From NCBI RefSeq assembly GCF_900182915.1, contig NZ_FXUG01000001.1, positions 124,001-188,000 of the forward strand: a stretch of DNA of 64,000 bases, read 5' to 3'. Under the pieces are notes generated by a model, which was not told the origin of the DNA, searched no databases, and saw only the letters and a program-made list of their open reading frames with translations. Every line of letters begins with the position of its first letter. Position 1 is the first letter of the stretch. Of the stretch, positions 17,294 to 26,344 are shown one piece after another. This stretch comes from Neorhodopirellula lusitana. Its GTDB lineage: Bacteria > Planctomycetota > Planctomycetia > Pirellulales > Pirellulaceae. The position numbers and the translations under genes were made by a program.

Positions 17294-20200
17294 ATGTCTC
17301 AATTCTTTATCAAACGACCGATCTTCGCCTGTGTGATTTCAGTGCTGATCGTGTTGGCGGGCGGCATTTTTGTCTGGACGCTGCCGATCGCTCAGTACCC
17401 TGAAATCGCACCACCCTCGGTCTTGGTCACCGCCAAGTACCCCGGTGCCAGCAGTGAAGTGGTCGCCGAGACCGTCGCGGCGCCGATCGAGCAACAGGTC
17501 ACTGGCGTGGAGAACATGTTGTACATGTCCAGCCAGTCGACCAATGATGGTGGGTACTCTCTGACGGTGACCTTTGCCGTCGGAACCGACTTGGACATGG
17601 CCCAAGTCCTGGTGCAAAATCGAGTCAACCTGGCCACACCGGTGTTGCCGGCGGAGGTGAAGAGCACGGGCGTCTCGGTGGTCAAGGCATCCTCCAGTTC
17701 GTTGCTGGCGGTGAACTTCTTTTCGCCAGACCAATCGCGTGACCAGTTGTACCTGAGCAACTACGCGACGATTCGAGTGAAGGATGAACTGGCTCGTATC
17801 AATGGCGTGGGCGACATCACCATCATTGGCGAGCGTGATTACAGCATGCGGGTTTGGTTGGATCCCAATCGCATGGCGACGCTCCAGTTGACTGCTTCGG
17901 ACGTGATTGGGGCACTACAGGAACAGAACATTCAAGTTGCGGCCGGTGCGCTCGGTCGACCACCGGTGCCGAGCGGCCAAGACTTTCAGTACACACTGAA
18001 GACGCTCGGCCGTTTGTCCACGGTGGAAGAGTTTTCCGAGATTGTGGTCAAGACGGGAAGCAATGGGCAGATCGTGAAGTTGGCCGATATTGTGACTGAT
18101 CGGCGGACAGACGAGAGCGGTGCCTCGTTTGGTGGCATCGAGTTTGGTGCCAGTTTCTCAGACACGAAATGCAAACTCGACGGTGTCGCTGCTTCGGGGT
18201 TGATGGTCTTTCAGTTGCCTGGGTCGAACGCGTTGGACACCGCCAATCGCGTTCGTGACAAGATGGAAGAACTCAGCCAGAACTTCCCCCAGGGCGTGGA
18301 ATATTCGGTGAGTTACGACACGACCCCGTTCATCAGCGAATCCATCGGTGAGGTGTTCAAGTCGCTGCGGGACGCGATCATCTTGGTCGCAATCGTCGTG
18401 TTGGTCTTCTTGCAGTCCTGGCGGGCAGCCATCATCCCGTTGATCGCGGTTCCCGTTGCCATCATCGGTACCTTCGCGGTGATGGCCGGGATTGGATTCA
18501 GTCTGAACAATCTGTCCCTGTTCGGTTTGGTGCTTGCCATTGGGATTGTTGTCGACGATGCGATCGTTGTGGTCGAAGCCATTGAACACAAACTCGAAAG
18601 CGGCATGTCGCCGGTGGAAGCATCCGAGAAAGCGATGCAGGAAGTGACCACACCGATCATTGCCATTTCGCTGGTTTTGATGTGCGTCTTCATTCCTTGT
18701 TTGTTCATCTCGGGGCTGACCGGGCAATTTTTCAAGCAGTTCGCCGCGACCATTGCGGTGTCGACGTTTTTCAGCGCGTTGAATTCGCTCACCCTCAGTC
18801 CCGCACTGAGTGCCCTGTTGTTGCGTCCGAAGTCCGAACAGCACGATTGGTTTTCGCGGATTTTGAACTTCCTGTTTGGTTGGTTCTTCAACCTCTTCAA
18901 CCGTTTCTTCGGAGCCGTCTCAGGGATCTACGCCAGCATCGCTGGTTGGCTAATTCGGTTCGCGTTGATCGTCCTGTTGGTCTATTGCGGTTTGTTGTGG
19001 GGAACCTACGAGGCCATGACGACCGTGCCCACCGGTTTTGTGCCCGCACAAGACAAGGGGTATTTGTTAGTCGACATTCAGTTGCCCGACTCGGCGTCGT
19101 TGGAACGATCGGAGAAAGTGGTCGCGAAACTGAGTCAAGCGTTGTTGGGTAAACGCAGTGGCGACAGCAACTATTTGGCAGGGACGGTGGAGGCCGAACG
19201 GTCCTCGGACCCTGAATCGCAACACCATGGCGAACATGACCCGGACAACGGTTTGAAGGGTGTGGATCACACGCTCGAGATTGTGGGGCAGTCGTTCATT
19301 CAGAACGCGGTTGGATCTAACTTTGCGTCGGTGTTTGTGATTTTGGAGCCGTTCCATGACCGCGAAGAAGCGGACCTTTATTCGGAGCGAATCGCGACCA
19401 GGGTGCGACAGGCGGCGAGCAAGGACATTCTGGACGCGAAGGTGTCGGTGTTTGGTCCTCCGCCCGTGGACGGTTTGGGCAGTGGCGGTGGTTTCAAGAT
19501 CATCGTTCGCGACGTCGGTCAAATTGGCCTGGCTGAACTGGAAAAGACAGCCGGTCAGCTCAGCAAGGCCGGCACAGCCAAGCCAGAGATCATGGGAATG
19601 CAAAGCGGCTTTCGAGCCAACACGCCGCAGTTGTTTGTCGATGTGGATCGTGAAAAGTGCAAGACAATGAACGTTGCGCTCAATGAGGTCTTCTCGACCC
19701 TGCAAACGTTCCTGGGCGGCTACTACGTCAACGACTTCAACGCATTCGGCCGAACCTGGCAGGTCAACCTGCAAGCGGATCCGATGTTTCGTCTGTCGCC
19801 GGATCAGGTCACCCAACTGTACGTTCGTAGCAACACGAACGAAATGATTCCTCTGGGAAGTGTGGCGGTTGTTCGAGACACGACCGGTCCCGCTGCAGTG
19901 CAACGCTACAACGGATTCACCGCCGCTTCGATCAACGGCTTGGCGATGCCGGGCGTCAGTTCCGGAGAAACGATTCGTGCGGTGGAGGACGCCGTGGCCG
20001 AGACACTGCCCTTTGGATTCGATACGGAATGGACGGAGTTGACCTACTTGCAAATCGCAGCGGGAAACACTGCCCTGATTGTCTTTGCATTGGCCGTTGT
20101 GTTGGTTTTCTTGGTGCTTGCGGCCCAGTACGAGAGTTTGAAGCTTCCACTCGCGGTGGTTTTGGTGGTCCCGATGTGCTTGTTGTGCTCCGTCATCGGC

Positions 20201-20563
20201 GTCGCGCTCGCCGGGATGGATATCAACATCTTTGTGCAAATTGGATTCGTCGTGTTGGTCGGACTGGCTAGTAAGAACGCGATCCTGATTGTTGAATTTG
20301 CCAAAGAGCAACAAGAACAGGGGCTCAGTAAATTTGACGCCACGATTCAGGCATGTCGTCTTCGCCTGCGTCCCATCATCATGACTTCGCTGGCATTCAT
20401 CCTGGGTGTGGTTCCCTTGGTGCTGGGAACTGGCGCCGGGGCCGAGATGCGATCCACGCTTGGGGTGGCTGTCTTTTCAGGCATGCTGGGCGTGACGTTT
20501 TTCGGCATCTTCTTGACACCTGTTTTCTACTACGTCCTCGCCAATCGGACGCCTCCGTCCTGA
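17294..20563 (+). CDS. RND multidrug efflux permease, HAE1/AcrB type
   Basis: A 1089-residue inner-membrane transporter that starts MSQFFIKRPIFACVISVLIV, the usual RND N-terminus. It has 12 membrane segments in two halves with large periplasmic loops. The proton-relay acids are present in AIGIVVDDAIVVVEAIEH (TM4) and the Lys in VGLASKNAILIVEFAKEQ (TM10), so it should be an active proton-driven pump. It starts 87 bp after the adaptor stop and forms an operon with it. The length is slightly above the 1030-1050 usual for the family; extra sequence is in the second periplasmic loop, with an acidic insertion around RSSDPESQHHGEHDPDNG. Substrates cannot be inferred. Confidence 0.93.
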   Translation: MSQFFIKRPIFACVISVLIVLAGGIFVWTLPIAQYPEIAPPSVLVTAKYPGASSEVVAETVAAPIEQQVTGVENMLYMSSQSTNDGGYSLTVTFAVGTDLDMAQVLVQNRVNLATPVLPAEVKSTGVSVVKASSSSLLAVNFFSPDQSRDQLYLSNYATIRVKDELARINGVGDITIIGERDYSMRVWLDPNRMATLQLTASDVIGALQEQNIQVAAGALGRPPVPSGQDFQYTLKTLGRLSTVEEFSEIVVKTGSNGQIVKLADIVTDRRTDESGASFGGIEFGASFSDTKCKLDGVAASGLMVFQLPGSNALDTANRVRDKMEELSQNFPQGVEYSVSYDTTPFISESIGEVFKSLRDAIILVAIVVLVFLQSWRAAIIPLIAVPVAIIGTFAVMAGIGFSLNNLSLFGLVLAIGIVVDDAIVVVEAIEHKLESGMSPVEASEKAMQEVTTPIIAISLVLMCVFIPCLFISGLTGQFFKQFAATIAVSTFFSALNSLTLSPALSALLLRPKSEQHDWFSRILNFLFGWFFNLFNRFFGAVSGIYASIAGWLIRFALIVLLVYCGLLWGTYEAMTTVPTGFVPAQDKGYLLVDIQLPDSASLERSEKVVAKLSQALLGKRSGDSNYLAGTVEAERSSDPESQHHGEHDPDNGLKGVDHTLEIVGQSFIQNAVGSNFASVFVILEPFHDREEADLYSERIATRVRQAASKDILDAKVSVFGPPPVDGLGSGGGFKIIVRDVGQIGLAELEKTAGQLSKAGTAKPEIMGMQSGFRANTPQLFVDVDREKCKTMNVALNEVFSTLQTFLGGYYVNDFNAFGRTWQVNLQADPMFRLSPDQVTQLYVRSNTNEMIPLGSVAVVRDTTGPAAVQRYNGFTAASINGLAMPGVSSGETIRAVEDAVAETLPFGFDTEWTELTYLQIAAGNTALIVFALAVVLVFLVLAAQYESLKLPLAVVLVVPMCLLCSVIGVALAGMDINIFVQIGFVVLVGLASKNAILIVEFAKEQQEQGLSKFDATIQACRLRLRPIIMTSLAFILGVVPLVLGTGAGAEMRSTLGVAVFSGMLGVTFFGIFLTPVFYYVLANRTPPS

Positions 20564-20616
20564 TGTGTTTAGGCGAGCAGTAACTTGCTGAGCCCGTGTG
20601 TTTGCGGCTGGCGGCG

Positions 20617-21591
20617 TCAGTTCGCTGCCGCTAGTGCTAGTAGGAAGAGCAGTAGGAAGCTGGTTGCGGCGATGACAACCAAGACGATTTTCGCGACGGA
20701 GTACGGGGCGGTTCCAATGAGGAAATGAGTGTCTTGGCCGCTGATCACGACTCGATGCAGTTTGTGTTTGTAGCGGTAGGCGAGGATGTAAGCCGGGAGA
20801 GACAGCCGCTTCGTAATCAGGCCTTGGACGACGATCGAGACGTGGATGTTCCGGAAGCGTGTGCCGGGGATTTCGGATTGCCGAACGTGTGCGGTCGCGA
20901 GTTTTTGCAAAGTGGCGTGAACATGCCTTCGCGCTTGGGACCGTTGGACATCAAATTGTTCGAAGGTTGCGCCCTCGGCACCCATTGGTTCAGTCTGGAC
21001 AGTGTTCAAGTCCAAGCTCGGTGAGATGGCATCCACTTCGCTGTCTGAGAGTCCGCGTGATGCAGACGCGAGGATATTCTGAAAGCGAACGCTGGTCTGT
21101 CCTGAGTGTGGTGCCCAGTCGGAGCGGTGCGATCCCGCGTTGGAATCGGCTGTCCAACTGATGTGGGTATTGGCCTCGACGATCCAGGCCACCCACCACA
21201 GCGGTCGCAGTTCCTGCACACGGGAGGACGACTTGAGATCGCTGGGGCGGAACCAGCCTAGCGATCCAAGCCACTGCTTGAGTGCAGCGTGGGCATTTTC
21301 GGGAGTGACCGTGAATGGAAGGTAACCGCTGGTTTGCTCCATTGGATCTTCGATCGTTTCGATCTCGACCGCTCCGTCACAGAACGAGCAACTCAGAGCC
21401 TGACGCTTAGGATCAAACGCAACAGCGGCCCCACATCCTTTGCAACGCAGGATTTTGACAACGGTCTTGCTTAGCGCATTCTCTGGCGAAGTGACGACTT
21501 GGGGTGCCGCCTGCCCGCACACTGAACAGCGGAGGTCACCATGCTCCAACGGAGTGTGGCAGCGATCGCATGGAGTGTGAGTTGAAATCAA
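20617..21591 (-). CDS. Zinc-ribbon, C-terminally membrane-anchored protein (paralogue A)
   Basis: About 324 residues. Two CxxC pairs near the start (PCDRCHTPL and CSVCGQ) and two more (RCKGCGAA and CSFCDG) form two zinc ribbons. The middle resembles the neighbouring gene product (ENAHAALKQWLGSLGWFRPSD against TKATHLVKQWIGDAHFFTRSD), and the C-terminus is one hydrophobic span (IVLVVIAATSFLLLFLLALA). Members of this group are often labelled TFIIB-type zinc-ribbon or PriA-like from the ribbon alone; I see no helicase motifs. The frame is open to 21723 but this would overlap the upstream gene by 76 bp; the TTG at 21591 lies just before the first ribbon and is my tentative start. Function unknown. 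Confidence 0.6.
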   Translation of the reverse strand: MISTHTPCDRCHTPLEHGDLRCSVCGQAAPQVVTSPENALSKTVVKILRCKGCGAAVAFDPKRQALSCSFCDGAVEIETIEDPMEQTSGYLPFTVTPENAHAALKQWLGSLGWFRPSDLKSSSRVQELRPLWWVAWIVEANTHISWTADSNAGSHRSDWAPHSGQTSVRFQNILASASRGLSDSEVDAISPSLDLNTVQTEPMGAEGATFEQFDVQRSQARRHVHATLQKLATAHVRQSEIPGTRFRNIHVSIVVQGLITKRLSLPAYILAYRYKHKLHRVVISGQDTHFLIGTAPYSVAKIVLVVIAATSFLLLFLLALAAAN

Positions 21592-21647
21592 GCGAGTACC
21601 AAGGATCGGGGGAGCTTCCGGAAAACGATTATTGACCAGTGTGATTG

Positions 21648-22586
21648 CTACTGGGATGCGAAGAGAACGATGATGAAGCCAATCAATAGCAGAACTGTTA
21701 AAACCGCAAACGTGACTTTCCAAGCGGAGGTTGGGACTTGTCCGCCAACGCGTCCGGTTTGTCCGTTGACGAGAATCTGGACGGGCGGCTTGTCTTCAGC
21801 GTAGCGAACGGCGAACGACCAAATCGGGAACAACACCAGGTCGATCACTTCACGCGAGAGTTGGGATTGAAATTGTAGGTTGGTGTACGAGTCGCCTGGC
21901 ATGAACTGTTTGAGTTGGTTGCCCACTTTGGCGACCGTTTCGTTGTGTGCCATTTGAAAGCACTCGTTCTGGCCTCTCGACGGTTCTTCCGCAAGCCAAC
22001 CTGAAACGAGTGCGGGAGTGAAGCGACGCAGTGCTCTCAGGTCGAAGGGTTCAATCGCTTCCAAGGCCTCGTTGGTCACACCTTTGGAGGCGGTGACGAC
22101 GACATCGACGACGTAGCAAGAGTGTTGTCCATGCAGTTTTCGCCATTCGGTTTTGGTGACGGTTCGTGTGCGAGTGACCGTTTTACCGTTCGCATCAGTG
22201 GTCGTGTACGTTTCTGTTTCTGTATAGTTTTCGCCGATGCTGGCAGAGTAACTCGAGTCGGCGACGGCACCGTAGAGGTATGCGGGCAGATAAACGCCGT
22301 GAATCAGGTCGGGTGCGCTGCGTTTAAAATCAGAACGCGTGAAGAAATGCGCGTCGCCAATCCATTGTTTGACGAGATGGGTTGCTTTCGTGTGGTCAAT
22401 TTCAAAACCGATCGTGAATTCGGGTGTCGGTCGATCTTGGGACGGTGGCCGTTGGATAACCGAAGGCGAGGCACAGTAGGGGCAGATGGTCGCCAGCATT
22501 GATCTCTGCGCGACCAGCGTCGAGCCGCAAGATTGGCACTTGATCTCGCGAAGCTCGGTGGTCGTTGGGGCGGCGACATCTGGCAT
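21648..22586 (-). CDS. Zinc-ribbon, C-terminally membrane-anchored protein (paralogue B)
   Basis: A 312-residue protein from the ATG at 22586 (MPDVAAPTTTELREIKCQSC). It carries one zinc ribbon (CQSCGS and CPYCAS), a central domain with FEIDHTKATHLVKQWIGDA, a Thr-rich loop with TDANGKTVTRTRTVTKTEWR, QSQLSREVIDLVLFPIWSFA, and a C-terminal membrane span (VTFAVLTVLLLIGFIIVLFA). It is paralogous to the next gene downstream and was probably duplicated in tandem; the two are likely co-transcribed and perhaps form a heteromer. The ribbon faces the cytoplasm if the tail is a simple C-terminal anchor. Function unknown. The frame reaches 22775 without features. Confidence 0.7.
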   Translation of the reverse strand: MPDVAAPTTTELREIKCQSCGSTLVAQRSMLATICPYCASPSVIQRPPSQDRPTPEFTIGFEIDHTKATHLVKQWIGDAHFFTRSDFKRSAPDLIHGVYLPAYLYGAVADSSYSASIGENYTETETYTTTDANGKTVTRTRTVTKTEWRKLHGQHSCYVVDVVVTASKGVTNEALEAIEPFDLRALRRFTPALVSGWLAEEPSRGQNECFQMAHNETVAKVGNQLKQFMPGDSYTNLQFQSQLSREVIDLVLFPIWSFAVRYAEDKPPVQILVNGQTGRVGGQVPTSAWKVTFAVLTVLLLIGFIIVLFASQ

Positions 22587-22717
22587 ACGTGATAGTTTAG
22601 CTATGGGCTGAAGGGTTCTGCATCCTGCTAGGCTAGAAACAGAGGCATTTAGGGCGCGGTTTTTTGGATAGTGTTCGTACGTTCTTCGATCGAGCGTACG
22701 CAGTGGTTCTCGTGGAC

Positions 22718-22743
22718 TTGGGGAGTCGTTGGGGAGTCGTTGG
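22718..22743. repeat. 11-bp tandem duplication
   Basis: TTGGGGAGTCG occurs twice head to tail (22718-22728, 22729-22739), followed by a third partial copy, TTGG. Confidence 0.9.
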
Positions 22744-23127
22744 AGCGTGCGATGCAGGCACCCGATCGCGTTCAATCACAGTCGTCTAGGTCGAGATTTC
22801 CTCAAGTTTGTAAACTGAAATCGCGGTTGCTCATCAACCTCCGGTGAGAAGTTGGCGAATGAGCTACGAAAGATCCTGAGATGGAAACGGAAAGTCGCTG
22901 GGACGCGGAGACCTCAGGGAAAACAGGATGTTGGAGTAAGACTCTTCGTGTTCTCTCGCCCTGGCGTCTTTCAGTTCAAGTCGAGTTGAGGGCAGTCAGT
23001 GTTTGTCAAAAGTGATGAGATTGCAAACCTTGCGAGAAACTATCGCATCCAGGTTTGCTTGCTTCAGGGGGTGGCAAGCAGATAGGGAGGAGTCTTTCTG
23101 TATATTGGCGGCGGGGCGTCTGCCACG

Positions 23128-23148
23128 GTTCCGATTTGCAATCGGAAC
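23128..23148 (+). promoter_or_regulatory. Perfect 9-bp hairpin upstream of the membrane hydrolase gene
   Basis: GTTCCGATT, loop TGC, AATCGGAAC. It lies about 80 bp before the GTG start of the next gene and is not followed by a T run, so it is not a normal terminator. It could be an operator palindrome or a leader structure; no regulator is suggested by the sequence. Confidence 0.35.
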
Positions 23149-23228
23149 TGACGGCTAAACGGCTAGTGTGTTTTCCCAATCCAGCCCGCTCACCTGCTTG
23201 TGACCTTTGTTTTTACTGGAGCTAACGA

Positions 23229-24902
23229 GTGATTAATCGCGTTGCTATCAAGGTTCGAGCTTTGTCTCGGTCTTACCTGGACTCGTTTTCGTTTACCGGC
23301 TTGGTATTCGCAACGCTGTTTTTCTGTGGATCGATTACGCCGTCTCTGTTGCCTCGTCCGTATGTGGTGCAAGGAATCCTATCGGGGTTTTCACTTGCAA
23401 TCGGCTACGTGGTAGGGGTGCTCGCGACGTGGGGGTGGTCGTTTCTGGAATTGCCACAGCCTGGGCGCAATCTAGCACGTCGATCGAAACAGGTCAGCGT
23501 GACGCTGGTGACCATCGCGTTTGCGCTTTCAATTTGGCATGCCACGGAATGGCAAAACTCAATCCGCACGTTGATGGAGATGCCGAGGTTGGAGTCGACG
23601 GCTCCTTTCCATTTCTTTGTGATCGCTCTGTTGGTCGCATTCATTTTGGTTTCGATTGCACGTTGGATGATTCGCTTCGGAGTCTTTCTTTCCAACCTGC
23701 TGCAACGGTACTTGCCTCGCCGAATCGCCATTTCAATCAGCACGCTGTGCGTGTTGTTGCTGGGGTTGATGGTCGGAAATGGGGTGATTGCACGGGGGTT
23801 GCTGAACGCCGCCGACCGTTTCTTTTTGCAGGCGGATTTACTGATCGATGATGGCATCGATCAGCCGGTGCTGGAGCTAGCGTGTGGCAGTGCTGAATCG
23901 CTAGTTGATTGGGAATCGATTGGTCGACGCGGGAAAGACTTCATCGCGGGCGGACCCACAACGGCTGGAATTGAGGAACTGACCGGCGAGGCGTCCCAAC
24001 GTCCAATCCGGGTTTATGTTGGAATGCGAGCGGATGAAGATGAGCAGGCGAGAGCAGCGATCGCCTTGGAAGAACTGAAACGAGAGGGTGCGTTCGATCG
24101 AAAAATTTTGGTGGTGGCCACACCTACTGGAACGGGTTGGTTGGACGAGGCGGCGGTGGACACGATTGAATACTTGCATCGTGGCGATACAGCCATCGTC
24201 AGCATGCAGTACTCTTACCTGCCCAGCTGGATCACCATTTTGGTGGACCCGTCTCGGTCCAAAAGGTCGGCCTCGGCGTTGTTCGATCAGGTGTATGGTT
24301 ACTGGACGACTTTGCCCAAAGACGATCGACCGCGGTTGTACCTGTTCGGATTGAGTTTGGGGGCCTATGGCTGCGAAGATGCAGCGGATTTGATCGAGAC
24401 ATTTCAAGATCCGATTCAAGGATCGGTTTGGAGCGGGCCGCCGTTTCCCAGTCGGCAGTGGGCGTCGATTGTCAGTTCTCGCAATGCGGGATCACCTGTT
24501 TGGATGCCAACGTTTCGAGACGAATCGATGGTTCGATTTACGTCGCAACAGAACAATCTGGAAACGGGAAAGCCTTGGGGGCCGATTCGAAATGTCTATG
24601 TTCAGCACGCAAGCGATCCGATGGTTTGGTTTTCGCCGTCGCTGGCGTGGCACCAACCGCAGTGGCTCACTGAGCCGCGAGGACCCGACGTTTCACCGGG
24701 GCTGCGATGGTATCCGATCGTGACGTTTCTTCAGATCGCATTTGACTTGCCGATGGCGACCAGTGTCCCACTTGGCTACGGCCACAACTATTCGCCGTCA
24801 AGCTACATCGACGCTTGGGTTGCCGTGACCCAGCCGGATGATTGGTCGGATGCCGATCTCGAGAAACTCCGCCGGCACTTCGAGACGCCGCCAGTCGACT
24901 AG
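23229..24902 (+). CDS. Membrane-bound alpha/beta-hydrolase (Abhydrolase_9-like)
   Basis: A 557-residue protein from a GTG start. The first 190 residues hold four or five membrane spans (SFTGLVFATLFFCGSITPSL, GILSGFSLAIGYVVGVLATW, HFFVIALLVAFILVSIARWM, SISTLCVLLLGLMVGNGVIA). The soluble C-terminal domain has the nucleophile elbow LYLFGLSLGAYG (Ser about 376), VYVGMRADEDEQAR, and a C-terminal His in SVPLGYGHNYSPSSY. This two-part layout, with SLLPRPYVVQG between spans 1 and 2, fits the Abhydrolase_9 family found in actinobacteria and others. Substrate unknown; probably acts on a lipid at the membrane. It ends 9 bp from the convergent transporter gene. Confidence 0.8.
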   Translation: MINRVAIKVRALSRSYLDSFSFTGLVFATLFFCGSITPSLLPRPYVVQGILSGFSLAIGYVVGVLATWGWSFLELPQPGRNLARRSKQVSVTLVTIAFALSIWHATEWQNSIRTLMEMPRLESTAPFHFFVIALLVAFILVSIARWMIRFGVFLSNLLQRYLPRRIAISISTLCVLLLGLMVGNGVIARGLLNAADRFFLQADLLIDDGIDQPVLELACGSAESLVDWESIGRRGKDFIAGGPTTAGIEELTGEASQRPIRVYVGMRADEDEQARAAIALEELKREGAFDRKILVVATPTGTGWLDEAAVDTIEYLHRGDTAIVSMQYSYLPSWITILVDPSRSKRSASALFDQVYGYWTTLPKDDRPRLYLFGLSLGAYGCEDAADLIETFQDPIQGSVWSGPPFPSRQWASIVSSRNAGSPVWMPTFRDESMVRFTSQQNNLETGKPWGPIRNVYVQHASDPMVWFSPSLAWHQPQWLTEPRGPDVSPGLRWYPIVTFLQIAFDLPMATSVPLGYGHNYSPSSYIDAWVAVTQPDDWSDADLEKLRRHFETPPVD

Positions 24903-24911
24903 CCAGGTAAG

Positions 24912-26294
24912 CTACCGTTGGCTGTCGTTTAAGTGAGGGCGTTGGCCAAGCTGTTTCGATTGCTCGCGGTGTTCTTGTTCGCGGTATTCTTGTGCTGCGG
25001 TGTTGTTGTGATTGAAGTTGCGGCACTTCTCGTCGGACGCGTTGCCGGGGCTTGGATGGTAAGAACGGTAGATGCGACTGACCGTCCAGGCCGCGATGAT
25101 CCAAGGGATTAGCAGGCACCACCAATAGATAGTGAATCGCTGGAATCCCAACCCGTCGGCGTAGAGTAACAGGAGTATCGAGGTGATCACTTCGGCAGTC
25201 GGTTTGCAGACTCCTTTGACAAATACGATCACCTTTCGTCGTGTCTTGGCGTGGAACAACGCAAAGGCTGCCGATAGCGAGGGATCGTGGAGTGAGCGTC
25301 TGACAACATCCAAGCCACGGGTGAGCGTCATCAAGACGAACCACGACCAGATTAATTGGGTGAATAAGGCCACCGCTCCGGTGCAAGCTAGCAGTAACGG
25401 ATAACCCACTAGTGCCACCCCGATGCCAAAGCGATCAAGCATTCGCCCGGCAACCGCCAGTTGAAACGACAGAATCAAAATGTCGGTAGCTGCGTAGTAC
25501 ATCGCGAAATAGGCGATCATCGCTGTTTCGTTTTCGTGCAGATATTCCGAAACGGCGTACTTCCATTGAAAGCCGATTAGTGTGAGCACGGCGGTTTCCA
25601 TCACTAGCAGCATGGCTAGGCTGAAGCGGAAACGGTACACGTCGCTTTGCTCGATGACCGGACCTGATTCCTTTTCGTCTGAAGCTGAATTCGCGTTTGC
25701 CGGGGCGGCTCGGTTGTCGGTTGAGGTGTGGCTGCGGGGCAGGAACAGAGCGAGTAAGAGTACGGCGGCATCCAGGCCGGCAATGACTTGAATGAACCGC
25801 ACGTCACTGAAGTGTGACGGGTCGTATCCCATCATCAGTCCAACCACGATGCCGGCGGTCGGCGCACCCGCCGCAACCATCGCATAGGGGCGTTTGGAGC
25901 TTGAGTGGTTGAACTGGTCGGTCGCCAAGGTGGTCAAGAAAACCGTGTTCAAACATCCACGGATTTCACCAAGAACGTAGAGCAATCCAAGTAGATAGAC
26001 GGAATGTCCGGAGGTTTGCAAACGCAGTGACAAGATGATCGAGACCACTAGCATGAGTGACCAACAGATCACAAGACAGCGTCGGGTGCGAACCGACGAG
26101 ATGGCCGCGTAGGTCAATGACGATACAAACACGACAGCAACCGCTGAGGCTGCCAATACAACGGGTAACGCACTCGCCCCGACGCGTCCCAGGTACCAGC
26201 TGACGCCGAGTGCGCTGGTGAGTACGTAGGACGCCGACGTCAAAAATGCAAACAGAAACAGCACTGCAATCGGACGAGTTGGGTTAGGTGTCAC
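24912..26294 (-). CDS. MFS/Npt1-like membrane transporter
   Basis: A 460-residue polytopic membrane protein with about 12 hydrophobic segments and a central charged loop (about residues 195-225, SHTSTDNRAAPANANS). LLYVLGEIRGCLNTVFLTTLATDQFN and GAPTAGIVVGLMMG resemble the Npt1/Npt2 nucleotide-transporter branch of the MFS rather than sugar or drug carriers, but similarity by eye is weak. The C-terminus (about 400-460) is a hydrophilic Asn/His/Gln-rich tail. It lies 50 bp downstream of lhgO on the same strand and may be in the same transcript. Substrate unknown. Confidence 0.65.
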   Translation of the reverse strand: MTPNPTRPIAVLFLFAFLTSASYVLTSALGVSWYLGRVGASALPVVLAASAVAVVFVSSLTYAAISSVRTRRCLVICWSLMLVVSIILSLRLQTSGHSVYLLGLLYVLGEIRGCLNTVFLTTLATDQFNHSSSKRPYAMVAAGAPTAGIVVGLMMGYDPSHFSDVRFIQVIAGLDAAVLLLALFLPRSHTSTDNRAAPANANSASDEKESGPVIEQSDVYRFRFSLAMLLVMETAVLTLIGFQWKYAVSEYLHENETAMIAYFAMYYAATDILILSFQLAVAGRMLDRFGIGVALVGYPLLLACTGAVALFTQLIWSWFVLMTLTRGLDVVRRSLHDPSLSAAFALFHAKTRRKVIVFVKGVCKPTAEVITSILLLLYADGLGFQRFTIYWWCLLIPWIIAAWTVSRIYRSYHPSPGNASDEKCRNFNHNNTAAQEYREQEHREQSKQLGQRPHLNDSQR

Positions 26295-26344
26295 GACTGG
26301 CAGGAGCAGGAGGGTGGGAGGTGGGCGAGAGGGATCGCGGAGGG

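Larger units (their letters stand above)
22587..23228. other. Divergent intergenic region
   Basis: This 642-bp stretch between divergent genes holds no convincing gene. It contains an 11-bp direct duplication (22718-22739) and a perfect hairpin (23128-23148) in the probable leader of the downstream hydrolase gene. Otherwise nothing assignable. Confidence 0.5.

Noticed and set aside
19067..20314. Minus-strand frame of 415 codons within the RND permease
   Set aside because: Shadow of a strongly supported gene; composition rich in His/Arg/Gln without motifs.
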